A DNA stretch of 37,215 bases. Source: an uncultured Prevotellaceae bacterium (GTDB lineage: Bacteria; Bacteroidota; Bacteroidia; Bacteroidales; Bacteroidaceae). The DNA lies in the NCBI GenBank assembly GCA_900316685.1, contig ONDS01000027.1, positions 1-37,215 of the forward strand, in the 5' to 3' direction. Shown here one piece after another: positions 7,928 through 16,627 of the stretch. Position numbers and translations under genes: made by a program. The notes beneath the pieces are model-generated. The model ran no database searches and was not told where the DNA came from. It saw only the letters and a program-made list of their open reading frames with translations. Positions within the stretch are counted from its first letter, which is position 1. The number at the start of each line of letters is the position of its first letter.

Positions 7928-8145
7928 AATTTGTAGTTAGGAAAAAAAATTATTAGAATAATTATCCAACTTCCGCATGTTTAGAAGATAAAGGAAGATA
8001 AATGAAGATAGCCGCTTTTCGGCAGCGGAAGATAGAGGACATTACTCCGTTTGCAGTGTTTATGCCTCTGTCTTCTTCTAACTCCTTTTATCTACAAGGC
8101 AAGCGGAGCTGGCGGAAATTGAAATAATTATCCAGAAATTAGGGA

Positions 8146-8291
8146 GAATAAGATAGGCCGCGTTTCGGAATAAAAAAAGAATAAAATTCTTTTTGTTCTT
8201 CTCTCAACTTGCACTATCTTTGAATAAGATAGGCGGCGGCTCGGAAAATTGCAAATAAATTTGCATTTTCACTCGCCTTGCACTATCTTTG
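8146..8291 (+). promoter_or_regulatory. Tandem duplicated promoter element upstream of the HTH peptide and comEC
   Basis: Two copies of a 70-76-base unit (8146-8221 and 8222-8291). Each begins GAATAAGATAGG, has a TCGGAA block and ends CTTGCACTATCTTTG. Each holds a good promoter: TTTG 8192-8195, 19 bases, TATCTTTG 8215-8222; and TTTG 8260-8263, 20 bases, TATCTTTG 8284-8291. The second would start transcription near the ATG at 8303, giving a very short leader. The rest of the gap 7928-8145 holds GAAGATAAA phrases and two copies of AATAATTATCCA, but no gene. Confidence 0.7.
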
Positions 8292-8302
8292 CAAAAAAAA
8301 GG

Positions 8303-8452
8303 ATGAAGATGAAAAGGACGACACTAATCGATGAGCAGGAGACAATGCCTCGCTCTTCCATCCGCATGCTGATGAACAGTGGAAGGTCGATGGAAGAGAT
8401 CGCTCAAGCCTTAGACAAGGATATCGACACCGTCAAGCGCCTTTCTAAATAA
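8303..8452 (+). CDS. 49-residue helix-turn-helix peptide
   Basis: Starts MKMKRTTLIDEQETM and ends SGRSMEEIAQALDKDIDTVKRLSK. The second half fits a sigma/LuxR-like helix-turn-helix (EEIAQALDKDIDTVKR). An in-frame ATG at 8249 lies inside the promoter repeat and before both the predicted transcription start and the local AAGG; I reject it in favour of 8303. The stop is 9 bases before comEC, so the two probably share a transcript. It may be a tiny DNA-binding regulator or a leader peptide for comEC. Confidence 0.55.
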   Translation: MKMKRTTLIDEQETMPRSSIRMLMNSGRSMEEIAQALDKDIDTVKRLSK

Positions 8453-8461
8453 GGGCCCGCG

Positions 8462-10129
8462 ATGAGAGTGAAGACTTCGTTAGCCCCTTTATTCCCTATA
8501 GCCCTCGCTCTCTGCGCAGGCATAGCGCTCGCTTTCGAGTGCTCCCTACCCTTCCTACCCTGCCTCATCGCCATGGCAGCGGCGTTGGCGCTCACCTTGG
8601 CGCTACGACGTTGGGAGCGATGGCAGACACTCTTCATGCTCTTGGCGGCAGTAGCCTTCGGTGCCACACTCATGGCCCACCACGAGGCGCAATGGTCCAT
8701 CGACCTGCCCGAGGAGGAGCTCACCTACCAAGGTGTCATCGTGAGCCAGCCCCTGGAGCGTGGCAAGGTGGTGCGCTTCGACCTGCAACTCGTCGGCGGC
8801 CAGCTCAACGGCAAGAAGGTGAAAGTGTCGCTCCTGCGCGATACCGTGCAACACCGCTACCGCCACCTCGCCATCGGCGACGGCTTCCTCGCTCAAGGGC
8901 GGATCGTCGATGCCGCCTCAACCACCGCTCTGGATTCCTCATCCACCGCACCCAATCACGGTTCCGCCATACGTCATTCCTCATCGTCGCAGGCGACAAA
9001 TCAACATTCAACATTCAACACTCATCATTTCTCCTACCCCCTCTTCCTTCGTTGCCGCAACTTCGTGGGCACCAGTTTCGTGTTCTGGAACAGGTGGCGC
9101 AAGGTGGAGCTCGACCTCTCGCCGCTCTCGCGCCTCGACCGAACGGCTTTGGCGGCACTCCAGATGCGGCAATCGATGTTGCACAGATATGAGCATCTCG
9201 GTTTCGACGACGACCGTCTGGCGGTAGCCATCGCCATGACCCTCGGCGACAAGTCGCGGTTGACCAACGACCTGCGCGAGGTCTACTCCATCTCGGGAGC
9301 CTCACACGTGTTGGCGCTCTCGGGTCTGCATATAGGCATCATCTACGCCCTCATGGTGCTCGTGGTGGGTTATCGCCGTTTAGGATGGCTGCGCGAGGTG
9401 GTGGTCATCCTGGGCATCTGGGCCTACGCCTTCTTCACCGGTCTGTCGCCCTCGGTGGTGCGTGCGGCGGTCATGATCACCGTCTACTCCATCGTCTCGT
9501 TAGCCAACCGCGACCGCATGTCGCTCAACACGCTCGCCCTGACCGCCATCATCATGCTCGTGTGGAACCCCCTGTACCTCTACGACGTGGGATTCCAGAT
9601 GTCGTTCATGGCGGTGCTCTTCATCCTCCTGTTCTACCCCACCCTCTTCGCGCTCTTGCCCGAGCGGTGGATAGACAAGCTCTCGTTCTCTCTCACCACA
9701 CGTTTTCCCTTCGTAGGCCACGACACGGAGGCCGACGTCCTCTACACCTTCCGTCCCCTGCGATGGGCCTGGGCGATGGTGGTCGTATCGCTGTGCGCAC
9801 AGATAGGCACCTGTCCGCTCACCATGTATTACTTCGGACGGTTCTCGGTATACTTCCTACTCACCAATTTCCTTGTCATCCCCTTAGCCATTGTCATCCT
9901 CTATCTCACCGCCGCCATGCTCCTTAGTTCGTGGTGGCCTGCCGTGCAGGGGTTCATCGCCCAGCCGCTCATCTGGATCGTCAACATGCAGAACACTGCC
10001 CTGCGTGGCATAGCGGCATTGCCTGGCAGTCATATCGAGAATATCGACCTGTCACGTCTGCAAGTGGTAATCATCTATCTGGTGCTTTTAGTGATGAGTT
10101 ATGGGTTACGAGTGACGAGTGATGAGTGA
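8462..10129 (+). CDS. comEC: ComEC/Rec2-family DNA-uptake channel protein
   Basis: 555 residues of inner-membrane protein. N-terminal helices (residues about 5-75) lead to a soluble OB-like region (80-150). The competence domain begins near residue 270 with the hallmark SISGASHVLALSGLHIGIIYAL, followed by FFTGLSPSVVRAAVM and YDVGFQMSFMAVL. ComEC carries single-stranded DNA into the cytoplasm. No C-terminal metallo-beta-lactamase domain is present. Residues about 150-195 are low-complexity Ser/His/Asn text from repeat DNA (8925-9030). The C-terminus (MSYGLRVTSDE) comes from a GAGTGACGAG repeat. The frame is open throughout, so the gene may still work. Confidence 0.88.
   Translation: MRVKTSLAPLFPIALALCAGIALAFECSLPFLPCLIAMAAALALTLALRRWERWQTLFMLLAAVAFGATLMAHHEAQWSIDLPEEELTYQGVIVSQPLERGKVVRFDLQLVGGQLNGKKVKVSLLRDTVQHRYRHLAIGDGFLAQGRIVDAASTTALDSSSTAPNHGSAIRHSSSSQATNQHSTFNTHHFSYPLFLRCRNFVGTSFVFWNRWRKVELDLSPLSRLDRTALAALQMRQSMLHRYEHLGFDDDRLAVAIAMTLGDKSRLTNDLREVYSISGASHVLALSGLHIGIIYALMVLVVGYRRLGWLREVVVILGIWAYAFFTGLSPSVVRAAVMITVYSIVSLANRDRMSLNTLALTAIIMLVWNPLYLYDVGFQMSFMAVLFILLFYPTLFALLPERWIDKLSFSLTTRFPFVGHDTEADVLYTFRPLRWAWAMVVVSLCAQIGTCPLTMYYFGRFSVYFLLTNFLVIPLAIVILYLTAAMLLSSWWPAVQGFIAQPLIWIVNMQNTALRGIAALPGSHIENIDLSRLQVVIIYLVLLVMSYGLRVTSDE
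8925..9030 (+). repeat. Low-complexity repeat insertion inside comEC
   Basis: Phrases ATTCCTCAT and TCAACATTCAACATTCAACACTCATCATT run through an otherwise G+C-rich gene. The AACATTC period-7 part matches the family at 205-241. It keeps the reading frame and encodes a Ser/Thr/His/Asn-rich stretch. Confidence 0.6.
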
Positions 10130-10200
10130 CGAGTGATGAGTGACGAGGGACGAGGGATGAGGGACGAGGGATGAGTGACGAGGGATGAGGGATGAGTGAC
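10092..10200. repeat. Period-7 tandem repeat GAGTGAC/GAGTGAT/GAGGGAC
   Basis: About 14 degenerate heptamers. The left end encodes the last residues of ComEC. Its start (GATGAGTTATGGGTTACGAG) is an inverted match of 10650-10678, so the 10203-10562 gene lies between opposing copies. Confidence 0.8.
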
Positions 10201-10202
10201 TA

Positions 10203-10562
10203 TTATTTTTTCTTTTTCAAGACAGTCAATATGGAAGAGGTCAGCATCTTTTGTATTTGTTCGCAATCAGATTTGATAGAAAGATACTGTTTTTCCGAAA
10301 TATATTCTGTTCGAAAAAGAAGTTCCAACCAATAAAGCGTTTCTTCACCCTCTTTCCTGGAAATAGATAATTTATGTATAAAGTCATTAGGCGACTCCGC
10401 CTTTAGGGCCTCAGCATAATTTGCACCTATTGACGTTCCAGAACGAAGCACCTGTTTACTCATTACAAATTCGTTCTTCTCAGCTAAATATTTATACAGA
10501 TTTACAATATGTATGGCAAAGCTCATAGCTTTCTCCTTGAGTACATAATCAGCCTTTTCCAT
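10203..10562 (-). CDS. Four-helix-bundle protein, 23S rRNA IVS / S23 type
   Basis: 119 residues from the ATG at 10562. Matches the four-helix-bundle family first found inside 23S rRNA intervening sequences: LYKYLAEKNEFVMSKQVLRSG, TSIGANYAEALKAES, KLSISRKEGEETLYWLELLF and a Lys-rich end. No signal peptide. An upstream in-frame start (10646) would lie in the nuo terminator, so I reject it. The only promoter-like sequence is a poor TATATTTT just before the start. Family function is unclear; relatives bind nucleic acid in diversity-generating retroelements, but no reverse transcriptase is present here. Opposed repeats on both sides suggest it entered as a unit. Confidence 0.8.
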   Translation of the reverse strand: MEKADYVLKEKAMSFAIHIVNLYKYLAEKNEFVMSKQVLRSGTSIGANYAEALKAESPNDFIHKLSISRKEGEETLYWLELLFRTEYISEKQYLSIKSDCEQIQKMLTSSILTVLKKKK

Positions 10563-10583
10563 CGTTGAAAAAATATACGTTAT

Positions 10584-10628
10584 AAAAAAACGGGTTGTCA
10601 TTGTCAAAAGAGAACAACAACAACCCGT
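10584..10628 (-). terminator. Rho-independent terminator of the nuo operon
   Basis: On the minus strand: ACGGGTTGT, 21-base loop, ACAACCCGT, then seven T residues (10590-10584). The stem arms are 10620-10628 and 10590-10598. It lies 50 bases past the nuoN stop and also sits just upstream of the four-helix-bundle gene. Confidence 0.85.
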
Positions 10629-10649
10629 ATTATATCCTGTTGACAAGTG

Positions 10650-10678
10650 TCACTCGTCACTCATAACTCGTCACTCCA
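10650..10678 (-). repeat. Inverted copy of the GAGTGAC repeat
   Basis: On the minus strand reads GGAGTGACGAGTTATGAGTG ACGAGTG. It touches the nuoN stop codon (10679-10681) and opposes the block at 10092-10200. Confidence 0.7.
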
Positions 10679-12115
10679 TCAGAGTGCCGCGTAAATCCAG
10701 TTATAGACGCAGCTGACGACACCGAACGCCACGATGCCAACGGTGCAGAGCGCCAACGCCAACTTGGTGTTGCCATCGCTCTTGAAGGTGGGCAATGGGT
10801 TTTCGGAATCCTTGATATACATGGCCTTGACGATGAGGAGGTAGTAGTAAAGACTGACCACCGTGTTGACCAAGGCGATGAAGACGACGAGATAAGGCAG
10901 GAAATTGCCCGTCTGACGCAGTTCGAGCGCCGACATGAAGACGAAGAACTTCGAGAACATGCCTGCGAAGGGCGGTATGCCCGCCAAGGAGAAGAGCGCC
11001 AGGGTCATGATGAAGGAGAGCTTGGGATTGGTCTTGTAGAACCCGTTGTAGGCATCCATCTCCGTGGCCCCGCCGTTGCGCTGCTCCACGATGCTGATGA
11101 CGGCGAACACCGCGAGGTTGGCCGCCACATAGACGAGCACGTAGTAGACGAGGGAGACGACACCCATGTCGTTGCCTCCGATGACCGCCAACATGATATA
11201 TCCCGCCTGCGAGATGGAGCTGAAGGCCATGAATCGCTTGAGTTCTTTCTGTCGGATGGCGAAGAGGTTGGCGACGGTGATGCTGAGCACGACGACCACA
11301 TAGAGCAAGTACTGCCAGTATTGCGTCAGAGGTGCGAACACCTTATAGAGGATGACCATGAGGGTGAACGCCGCGGCTCCCTTGGAGACGACGCTCAGAT
11401 AACCCGTGACCACGGTGGGCGCACCCTGATAGGTGTCGGCCGTCCAGAAGTGGAAGGGCACGAGCGAAATCTTGAAGCCCAGACCGCTGAAGAAGAACAC
11501 CATGCCCATGATGGTGAGCGGTGTGGCCTGGATGAGCGATGCCACATCACGGAAATAGAGCGTGCCCACGGCTCCATAGATGAAGGAGATGCCGAAGAGC
11601 ATGACCCCGCTGGAGAAGGTGGCCGTGAGGATATATTTGGCCGCACCCTCCGCCGAGTTGTTGCGGTACTTGTCGAGCGCCACAAGACAGGCCATAGGCA
11701 CCGACGCCATCTCCAGTCCGAGATAGAACATAAGGAAATGACCTGCCGACATCATCATATACATACCCAGCAAGGTGGAGATGACGAGCATGTAGAACTC
11801 ACCCTCGCGGTGGCGACTATCCTCGCGCTGAAGCCACACCCTGCTCATGATGACGACGATGAGCGTGGCCGCCGAGAGGATGGTCTTCATCACATTGACC
11901 ATGGGATAGGAGTAATACATACCTCCGAATGCCGAGTCGAGCCCCTGCGGTATGAAGGTGAGTCCCAGCTGCACGACCATGAGCGCACACATGAGCGGGT
12001 TGAACCAAGGCCTCTGCTCTTTCTTCGACGACGCGAAGTCGGCGATGAACACGATGATCAGTATGGCCACGAGCACCGCTTCGGGAATCATATGTAAGAA
12101 TTGACTGTAATCCAT
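10679..12115 (-). CDS. nuoN: NADH-quinone oxidoreductase subunit N (antiporter-like)
   Basis: 478 residues, about 14 membrane helices, near the usual length. One of three Mrp-like proton-pumping subunits of complex I. The conserved Glu is in [15 protein letters not shown] and the TM7-type Lys in [21 protein letters not shown]; a further Lys is in VVSKGAAAF. Last gene of the operon. The 137-base gap before it (12116-12252) holds a GGGGGAGTTAAAG tandem repeat. The stop abuts the GAGTGAC repeat, then the terminator. Confidence 0.95.
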   Translation of the reverse strand: MDYSQFLHMIPEAVLVAILIIVFIADFASSKKEQRPWFNPLMCALMVVQLGLTFIPQGLDSAFGGMYYSYPMVNVMKTILSAATLIVVIMSRVWLQREDSRHREGEFYMLVISTLLGMYMMMSAGHFLMFYLGLEMASVPMACLVALDKYRNNSAEGAAKYILTATFSSGVMLFGISFIYGAVGTLYFRDVASLIQATPLTIMGMVFFFSGLGFKISLVPFHFWTADTYQGAPTVVTGYLSVVSKGAAAFTLMVILYKVFAPLTQYWQYLLYVVVVLSITVANLFAIRQKELKRFMAFSSISQAGYIMLAVIGGNDMGVVSLVYYVLVYVAANLAVFAVISIVEQRNGGATEMDAYNGFYKTNPKLSFIMTLALFSLAGIPPFAGMFSKFFVFMSALELRQTGNFLPYLVVFIALVNTVVSLYYYLLIVKAMYIKDSENPLPTFKSDGNTKLALALCTVGIVAFGVVSCVYNWIYAAL

Positions 12116-12154
12116 TGGAAATATTAAAAGATTTAACTATTAAAATATTATATT

Positions 12155-12190
12155 ATTCGGGGGAGTTAAAGGGGGAGTTAAAGGGGACGT
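12155..12190. repeat. Period-13 repeat between nuoM and nuoN
   Basis: GGGGGAGTTAAAG occurs twice in tandem, with a partial third copy. It lies in a 137-base gap inside the operon, preceded by A+T-rich TTAAAATATT phrases. Confidence 0.5.
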
Positions 12191-12252
12191 TACTCCGCTG
12201 TATGCTATTGTCCTGCACGAAGAGCTTAACTTCCTTTTTTACCTCCTTTTCA

Positions 12253-13770
12253 TCACCCATGAATCACACTGAGGATAGGACCTACGGCATCGGAGATGAC
12301 GTTGCTCGCCCAGAGAGGGAAGAGACCCAGGCCCGCCACACAGAAGATGAGGCAGCATACGGCGACGCGCTCGTCCCAGGTGGCATCGGTCAGTTCGAGG
12401 TAATGTTTATTCTCCACCTGTCCGAAGAGGATTCGTCCGACCACACGGAGGATATAGACAGCCGTGACCACGATGGAGGTACAGGCGATGATGGTGGCCA
12501 CGCGCCGCATGACATCCACCGAGCCAGTAGCCGTCTCCGCCCCGAAGGAGCCCACGAAGATGGTCATCTCAGCGATGAATCCCGAGAATCCCGGCAGTCC
12601 GAGGTTGGCCAGACCGGCTATGACATATCCCACACTGAGGAACGGCATGATCTTCATCAGACCGGCCAGTTCGCGTATGTCGCGCGTGTGCGTACGTCCG
12701 TAGATCATACCGATGAGTGCAAAGAAGAGCGCCGTCATCAGACCGTGGGAGAGCATCTGCAGCACGGCACCCGTACACGACACCTTGGTCATCATGAGCA
12801 GGGCGAAGAGCACCAGTCCGCAGTGCGACACCGACGAATAGGCGTTGATATACTTGAGGTCGGTCTGCACACATGCCGAGAAGGCACCGTAGACCACCGA
12901 TATGGTAGTGAGGATGATGAATATCCACGCCAGTTGGTCGGCAGCCTGGGGCAGCAGATACATCGCCACGCGGAAGCATCCGTAACCTCCCAGTTTCATC
13001 AGCACACCCGCATGGAGCATCGACACCGCCGTAGGCGCCGAGGCATGGCCGTCGGGTGACCATGTGTGGAAGGGGAAGAGGGCGCCCAGCACGCCGAAAC
13101 CGATGAACACGAGCGGGAAGAGCATCTTCTGCAGCGCCACGGGGATGAGGTGCGAGGTGGCCGCTATCTCGTTGACGTTCATCGTATGTACGCCCGAGAA
13201 TGAACCGTTGAGGAAATAGATGCCCAGAATGCCGATGATGAGCAGCGCCGAGCCACCCATGAGCATGAGCGTCAGTTTCATGGCCGCATACTCCTTCTTG
13301 CCACTACCCCACACACCGATGAGCAGGTACATGGGGATAAGCGCCACCTCGTAGAACATGAACATGGTGAAGAGGTCGACGCAGATGAAGAATCCGAACA
13401 CACCCGTGGAGAGGAGCGTGAACCAGAGGAAATACTCCTTGGTGAGCGGTTTGAGTTTCCACGATGCGAAGGTGCCCGTGAACACGATGATGCTCGAGAG
13501 CAGGAGCATGACCACGGATATGCCGTCGACACCGATGGCATAACAGATATTGAGCGGCTTGAACCATTCGATGCTATACGTATAGAGCATGGCATCGGTG
13601 ACCCCTGCGTTGCGCTGGTGGATGAAGTCGATGGTGAGCCAGATGGACAATGCCAGCAGGAGGCTCGATCCAGCCACCATGACGCCACGCACCTGGTTGA
13701 TGTTGCGTGCCAACCACAACCCCAACAACATGAGAGCCGGTATGATGACGAAGAATGTTAATGGAAACAT
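12253..13770 (-). CDS. nuoM: NADH-quinone oxidoreductase subunit M (antiporter-like)
   Basis: 505 residues, about 14 membrane helices, close to the E. coli length. The TM5 Glu is present (MFYEVALIPMYLLIGVWG) and the TM8 Lys too (GVLMKLGGYG). In the TM7 segment, where E. coli has FAVKMPVVPLHGWLPDAH, this protein has FGVLGALFPFHTWSPDGH. The conserved Lys appears to be Leu. This is an alignment by eye; it may be normal for this branch. Starts MFPLTFFVIIP, 33 bases after nuoL, across an A+T-rich ATTTTAATT repeat. Confidence 0.95.
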   Translation of the reverse strand: MFPLTFFVIIPALMLLGLWLARNINQVRGVMVAGSSLLLALSIWLTIDFIHQRNAGVTDAMLYTYSIEWFKPLNICYAIGVDGISVVMLLLSSIIVFTGTFASWKLKPLTKEYFLWFTLLSTGVFGFFICVDLFTMFMFYEVALIPMYLLIGVWGSGKKEYAAMKLTLMLMGGSALLIIGILGIYFLNGSFSGVHTMNVNEIAATSHLIPVALQKMLFPLVFIGFGVLGALFPFHTWSPDGHASAPTAVSMLHAGVLMKLGGYGCFRVAMYLLPQAADQLAWIFIILTTISVVYGAFSACVQTDLKYINAYSSVSHCGLVLFALLMMTKVSCTGAVLQMLSHGLMTALFFALIGMIYGRTHTRDIRELAGLMKIMPFLSVGYVIAGLANLGLPGFSGFIAEMTIFVGSFGAETATGSVDVMRRVATIIACTSIVVTAVYILRVVGRILFGQVENKHYLELTDATWDERVAVCCLIFCVAGLGLFPLWASNVISDAVGPILSVIHG

Positions 13771-13803
13771 TATCTTAAATATTTTAATTATTTAATATTT
13801 TAA

Positions 13804-15762
13804 TTATAAAAGCGCGAGCAGTATGAGGGTCAGCGCCACGGTGCCGGTGAGGAACCACACGGCGTATTGGCGCACATCGCCACTCTGCCATCCACGGATG
13901 CTCTCTCCCGCCTCGTTGGCCCCCCAAGCCATGAAGTTGAAGGTGCCGTCGACCACATGACGGTCGAACCATGCGATGGGTTTGGAGATGCAACGGAAGA
14001 TGATGCGATGGGTGACATACTGCCATATCTCATCCTGATAGAACCGTTTGTAAGCCGCGCGGTGAAGCGTGGGGAACTGCTTCTGCAACTTATCGGCGAT
14101 GGGTTGGCGTTCACCTTTATATATATAAGTGGCCAAGGCGATACTCACCACCGCCACGACGATGCTCGTACCCGCCACCGTCCAGTCGAGGTGTATATCG
14201 TAGGCCTGTCCGCTGGCGCTCACGAAATGGCCGAAGGGTATGAATCCCGCGCCGATGGTGATGGCGGAGAGGATGATGAGCGGCAAGGTCATCGACACCG
14301 GAGCCTCGTGAGGAGTATGCTCAGCATGCAGTTCCTTGTTCTCAGTGCCCCAGAATATGCCGTAGTAGAGGCGGAACATATAGAACGCCGTCATGGCCGC
14401 CACGCCCGTCATGATCCATCCCACCACCGGACTGTACTGCATACACGCCGTGAGGATCTCGTCCTTGGAGAAGAATCCCGAGAAGGGCGGTATGCCCGCT
14501 ATGGCCAAGCAGGAGATGAGGAAGGTGATATGCGTGATGGGCATGTATTTGCGCAGTCCGCCCATGGCAGCCATCTCGTTGGAGTGGACGGCATGGATGA
14601 TACAACCCGCACCGAGGAAGAGGCACGCCTTGAACATGGCATGGGTGAAAAGATGGAACATCGAAGCCATGTAGCCCAGCTGCTGGTGGTTGTCGAGCAC
14701 CGCCTCATGACCCGGCAGGCATACGCCGAGTGCCACCATCATAAAGGCAATCTGCGAGATAGTGGAGAAAGCCAGCACACGTTTGATGTCGCTCTGCGCA
14801 CACGCTACCGCAGCCGCATAGAACGCCGTGATGACACCTACCCAAACGATAATGGACATGGCGTTGGGCGCATATTCGATCCACAGGGGGAACATACGTG
14901 CCACCTGGAACACGCCCGCCACCACCATGGTGGCAGCATGGATGAGCGCCGACACCGGCGTGGGACCCTCCATGGCATCGGGCAGCCAGATGTGCAAGGG
15001 GAACATGGCGCTCTTGCCAGCACCACCGATGAACATCAGCACCAGGGCCGTAGGCAGGATGAATCCCGCCGCCGTCATCGCCTTCACCGCATCGACAGGC
15101 AGGAAGGGCTCCGCCCCGTCGGCGAGCACCACATCACCTGCGAAGGAGAAGGAGAACGACTCGGTGTAATAGCCGAAGATGAGGATACCGATAAGGAAGA
15201 ACATATCTGCGAATCGGGTGACGATGAACGCCTTCTTCGATGCCGCCACCGCCGCATGGAGCGGATAGTAGAATCCGATGAGCAGATATGACGACACACC
15301 CACGAGCTCCCAGAAGAGGTACATCTGGAAGATGTTGGTGGCGAGCACCAGTCCGAGCATCGACATGGTGAAGAGCGAGAGGAAGGCGTAGTAGCGCTGG
15401 AATCCCTTCTCGCCGTGCATATATCCGAAGGAATAGATATGCACCATCAGACTGACGGTGGAGATGACGATGAGCATCATCACCGATATAGGATCGAGCA
15501 ATATGCCCAAGTCGAAGTGCAGGTTACCCAGCGGCAGCCAAGTGACATTGTAGGGCACGATGGTCTGGAAGACCCCTTCGGCCGTACGTGCCGCCGTGAA
15601 ATAGTTGAAAGCCGTGAGATACGACACGATGGTGACCACCCCAATGGAGGCGGTACCAATGATACCCGCCAGACGATGCGACATCTTCATGCCACAGAGA
15701 CCGAGCACGAGGAATGAGAGCATCGGCAGCAGGAGTATCAGTAAAGTATAGCTATAGTCCAT
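13804..15762 (-). CDS. nuoL: NADH-quinone oxidoreductase subunit L (antiporter-like)
   Basis: 652 residues, somewhat longer than the E. coli subunit. Most distal proton pump of complex I, with the long C-terminal lateral helix. Key motifs: LFWELVGVSSYLLIGFYY (TM5 Glu) and GAGKSAMFPLHIWLPDAMEG (TM7 Lys), then PTPVSALIHAATMVVAGVF. The start overlaps no gene; nuoK ends 6 bases before it. C-terminal residues 560-652 include an amphipathic region and a last membrane helix. Confidence 0.95.
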   Translation of the reverse strand: MDYSYTLLILLLPMLSFLVLGLCGMKMSHRLAGIIGTASIGVVTIVSYLTAFNYFTAARTAEGVFQTIVPYNVTWLPLGNLHFDLGILLDPISVMMLIVISTVSLMVHIYSFGYMHGEKGFQRYYAFLSLFTMSMLGLVLATNIFQMYLFWELVGVSSYLLIGFYYPLHAAVAASKKAFIVTRFADMFFLIGILIFGYYTESFSFSFAGDVVLADGAEPFLPVDAVKAMTAAGFILPTALVLMFIGGAGKSAMFPLHIWLPDAMEGPTPVSALIHAATMVVAGVFQVARMFPLWIEYAPNAMSIIVWVGVITAFYAAAVACAQSDIKRVLAFSTISQIAFMMVALGVCLPGHEAVLDNHQQLGYMASMFHLFTHAMFKACLFLGAGCIIHAVHSNEMAAMGGLRKYMPITHITFLISCLAIAGIPPFSGFFSKDEILTACMQYSPVVGWIMTGVAAMTAFYMFRLYYGIFWGTENKELHAEHTPHEAPVSMTLPLIILSAITIGAGFIPFGHFVSASGQAYDIHLDWTVAGTSIVVAVVSIALATYIYKGERQPIADKLQKQFPTLHRAAYKRFYQDEIWQYVTHRIIFRCISKPIAWFDRHVVDGTFNFMAWGANEAGESIRGWQSGDVRQYAVWFLTGTVALTLILLALL

Positions 15763-15768
15763 GACGCA

Positions 15769-16101
15769 TTATAATTTCATGTTTTCGATGGCGTTGACCT
15801 GGTCGCTATGGAAGCGCCGGTACACATTGATGATGATGGCGATGGCCACCGCCGTTTCCGCTGCGCTCACTCCGATGGAGAAGAGCGTGAAGAACATGCC
15901 CTCCATCTGTCCGGGGAAGAGCAGGCGGTTGAACACCGCGAAGTTCATATCTACCGCATTGAGGACGAGCTCTACGGAGATAAGCATGGCGAGGAGGTTC
16001 CTCCGGGTGACGAAACCGAACACCCCTATGAAGAACAACAGTGTGCTGAGCACGAGGAAACATTCCACGGGGATATTCCCCTGAGCGATACTATCCAACA
16101 T
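15769..16101 (-). CDS. nuoK: NADH-quinone oxidoreductase subunit K
   Basis: 110 residues with three membrane helices. Both buried glutamates of the family are present: MLISVELVLNAVDMNF and GVSAAETAVAIAIII. These belong to the proton path that links the quinone site to the antiporters. The start is one base after the nuoJ stop. The first seven residues look like an extension; starts near the P11 region are possible but lack an ATG. Confidence 0.93.
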   Translation of the reverse strand: MLDSIAQGNIPVECFLVLSTLLFFIGVFGFVTRRNLLAMLISVELVLNAVDMNFAVFNRLLFPGQMEGMFFTLFSIGVSAAETAVAIAIIINVYRRFHSDQVNAIENMKL

Positions 16102-16102
16102 A

Positions 16103-16612
16103 TTACTTGTCCTTTCTTGATATTACGATACCACCGATGATACATGCCAGCAGGAAGAGCGAGATGAACTCGAAGGGCAGCACATACTGATACTTGTCGG
16201 CTCCCATGAGCGTATTACCTACCTGGTCCATGGTCACCTCTTCATTGGGTATGACCTTGGAAACGAACTGATTCTTGAGAAGCACGACGAGCGTGAGTGC
16301 CAATCCAGCCACCGCGGCGATGACGCCCGAGATGACCTTGGAACCCCGGAGCCGTTCGTAGAGACCTTGCAGCGTACGTTTCGACACCAGTTGGATGGCG
16401 AAGATATAAATCATGGTGATGCCACCGGCATAGATACTGATTTGCGCCGCCCCGAGGAAGGTGTAGTCGAGCAGGAAATAGATGCCCGCCACCCCGAAGA
16501 GCACGATGAGCAGGAAGGTGGCCGCCCTCATGATTCGTTTGGTGGTTACGCTGAGCACTGCCGCAGCGAGGATGACCACCGCCAATATGATGAACATAAA
16601 CTGATTTGCCAT
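16103..16612 (-). CDS. nuoJ: NADH-quinone oxidoreductase subunit J
   Basis: 169 residues, about five membrane helices. The family TM3 segment is visible: FLGAAQISIYAGGITMIYIFAIQLV. NuoJ sits beside NuoA, H and K in the membrane arm, and its TM3 bends during turnover. Starts MANQFMFIILAVVIL, 15 bases after nuoI. Confidence 0.92.
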   Translation of the reverse strand: MANQFMFIILAVVILAAAVLSVTTKRIMRAATFLLIVLFGVAGIYFLLDYTFLGAAQISIYAGGITMIYIFAIQLVSKRTLQGLYERLRGSKVISGVIAAVAGLALTLVVLLKNQFVSKVIPNEEVTMDQVGNTLMGADKYQYVLPFEFISLFLLACIIGGIVISRKDK

Positions 16613-16627
16613 GATGTGAACCTCCTA

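Noticed and set aside
8462-10129. comEC as a pseudogene
   Set aside because: Despite repeat sequence inside and at the end, the frame is unbroken and the competence-domain motifs are intact.
10203-10562. Diversity-generating retroelement accessory gene
   Set aside because: No reverse transcriptase, template repeat or variable repeat was seen nearby.
13867-15291. Plus-strand open frame of 474 codons across nuoL
   Set aside because: It is antisense to a well-conserved gene, rich in His/Arg/Asp/Glu as expected from reversed G+C-rich codons, and has no recognisable domain.
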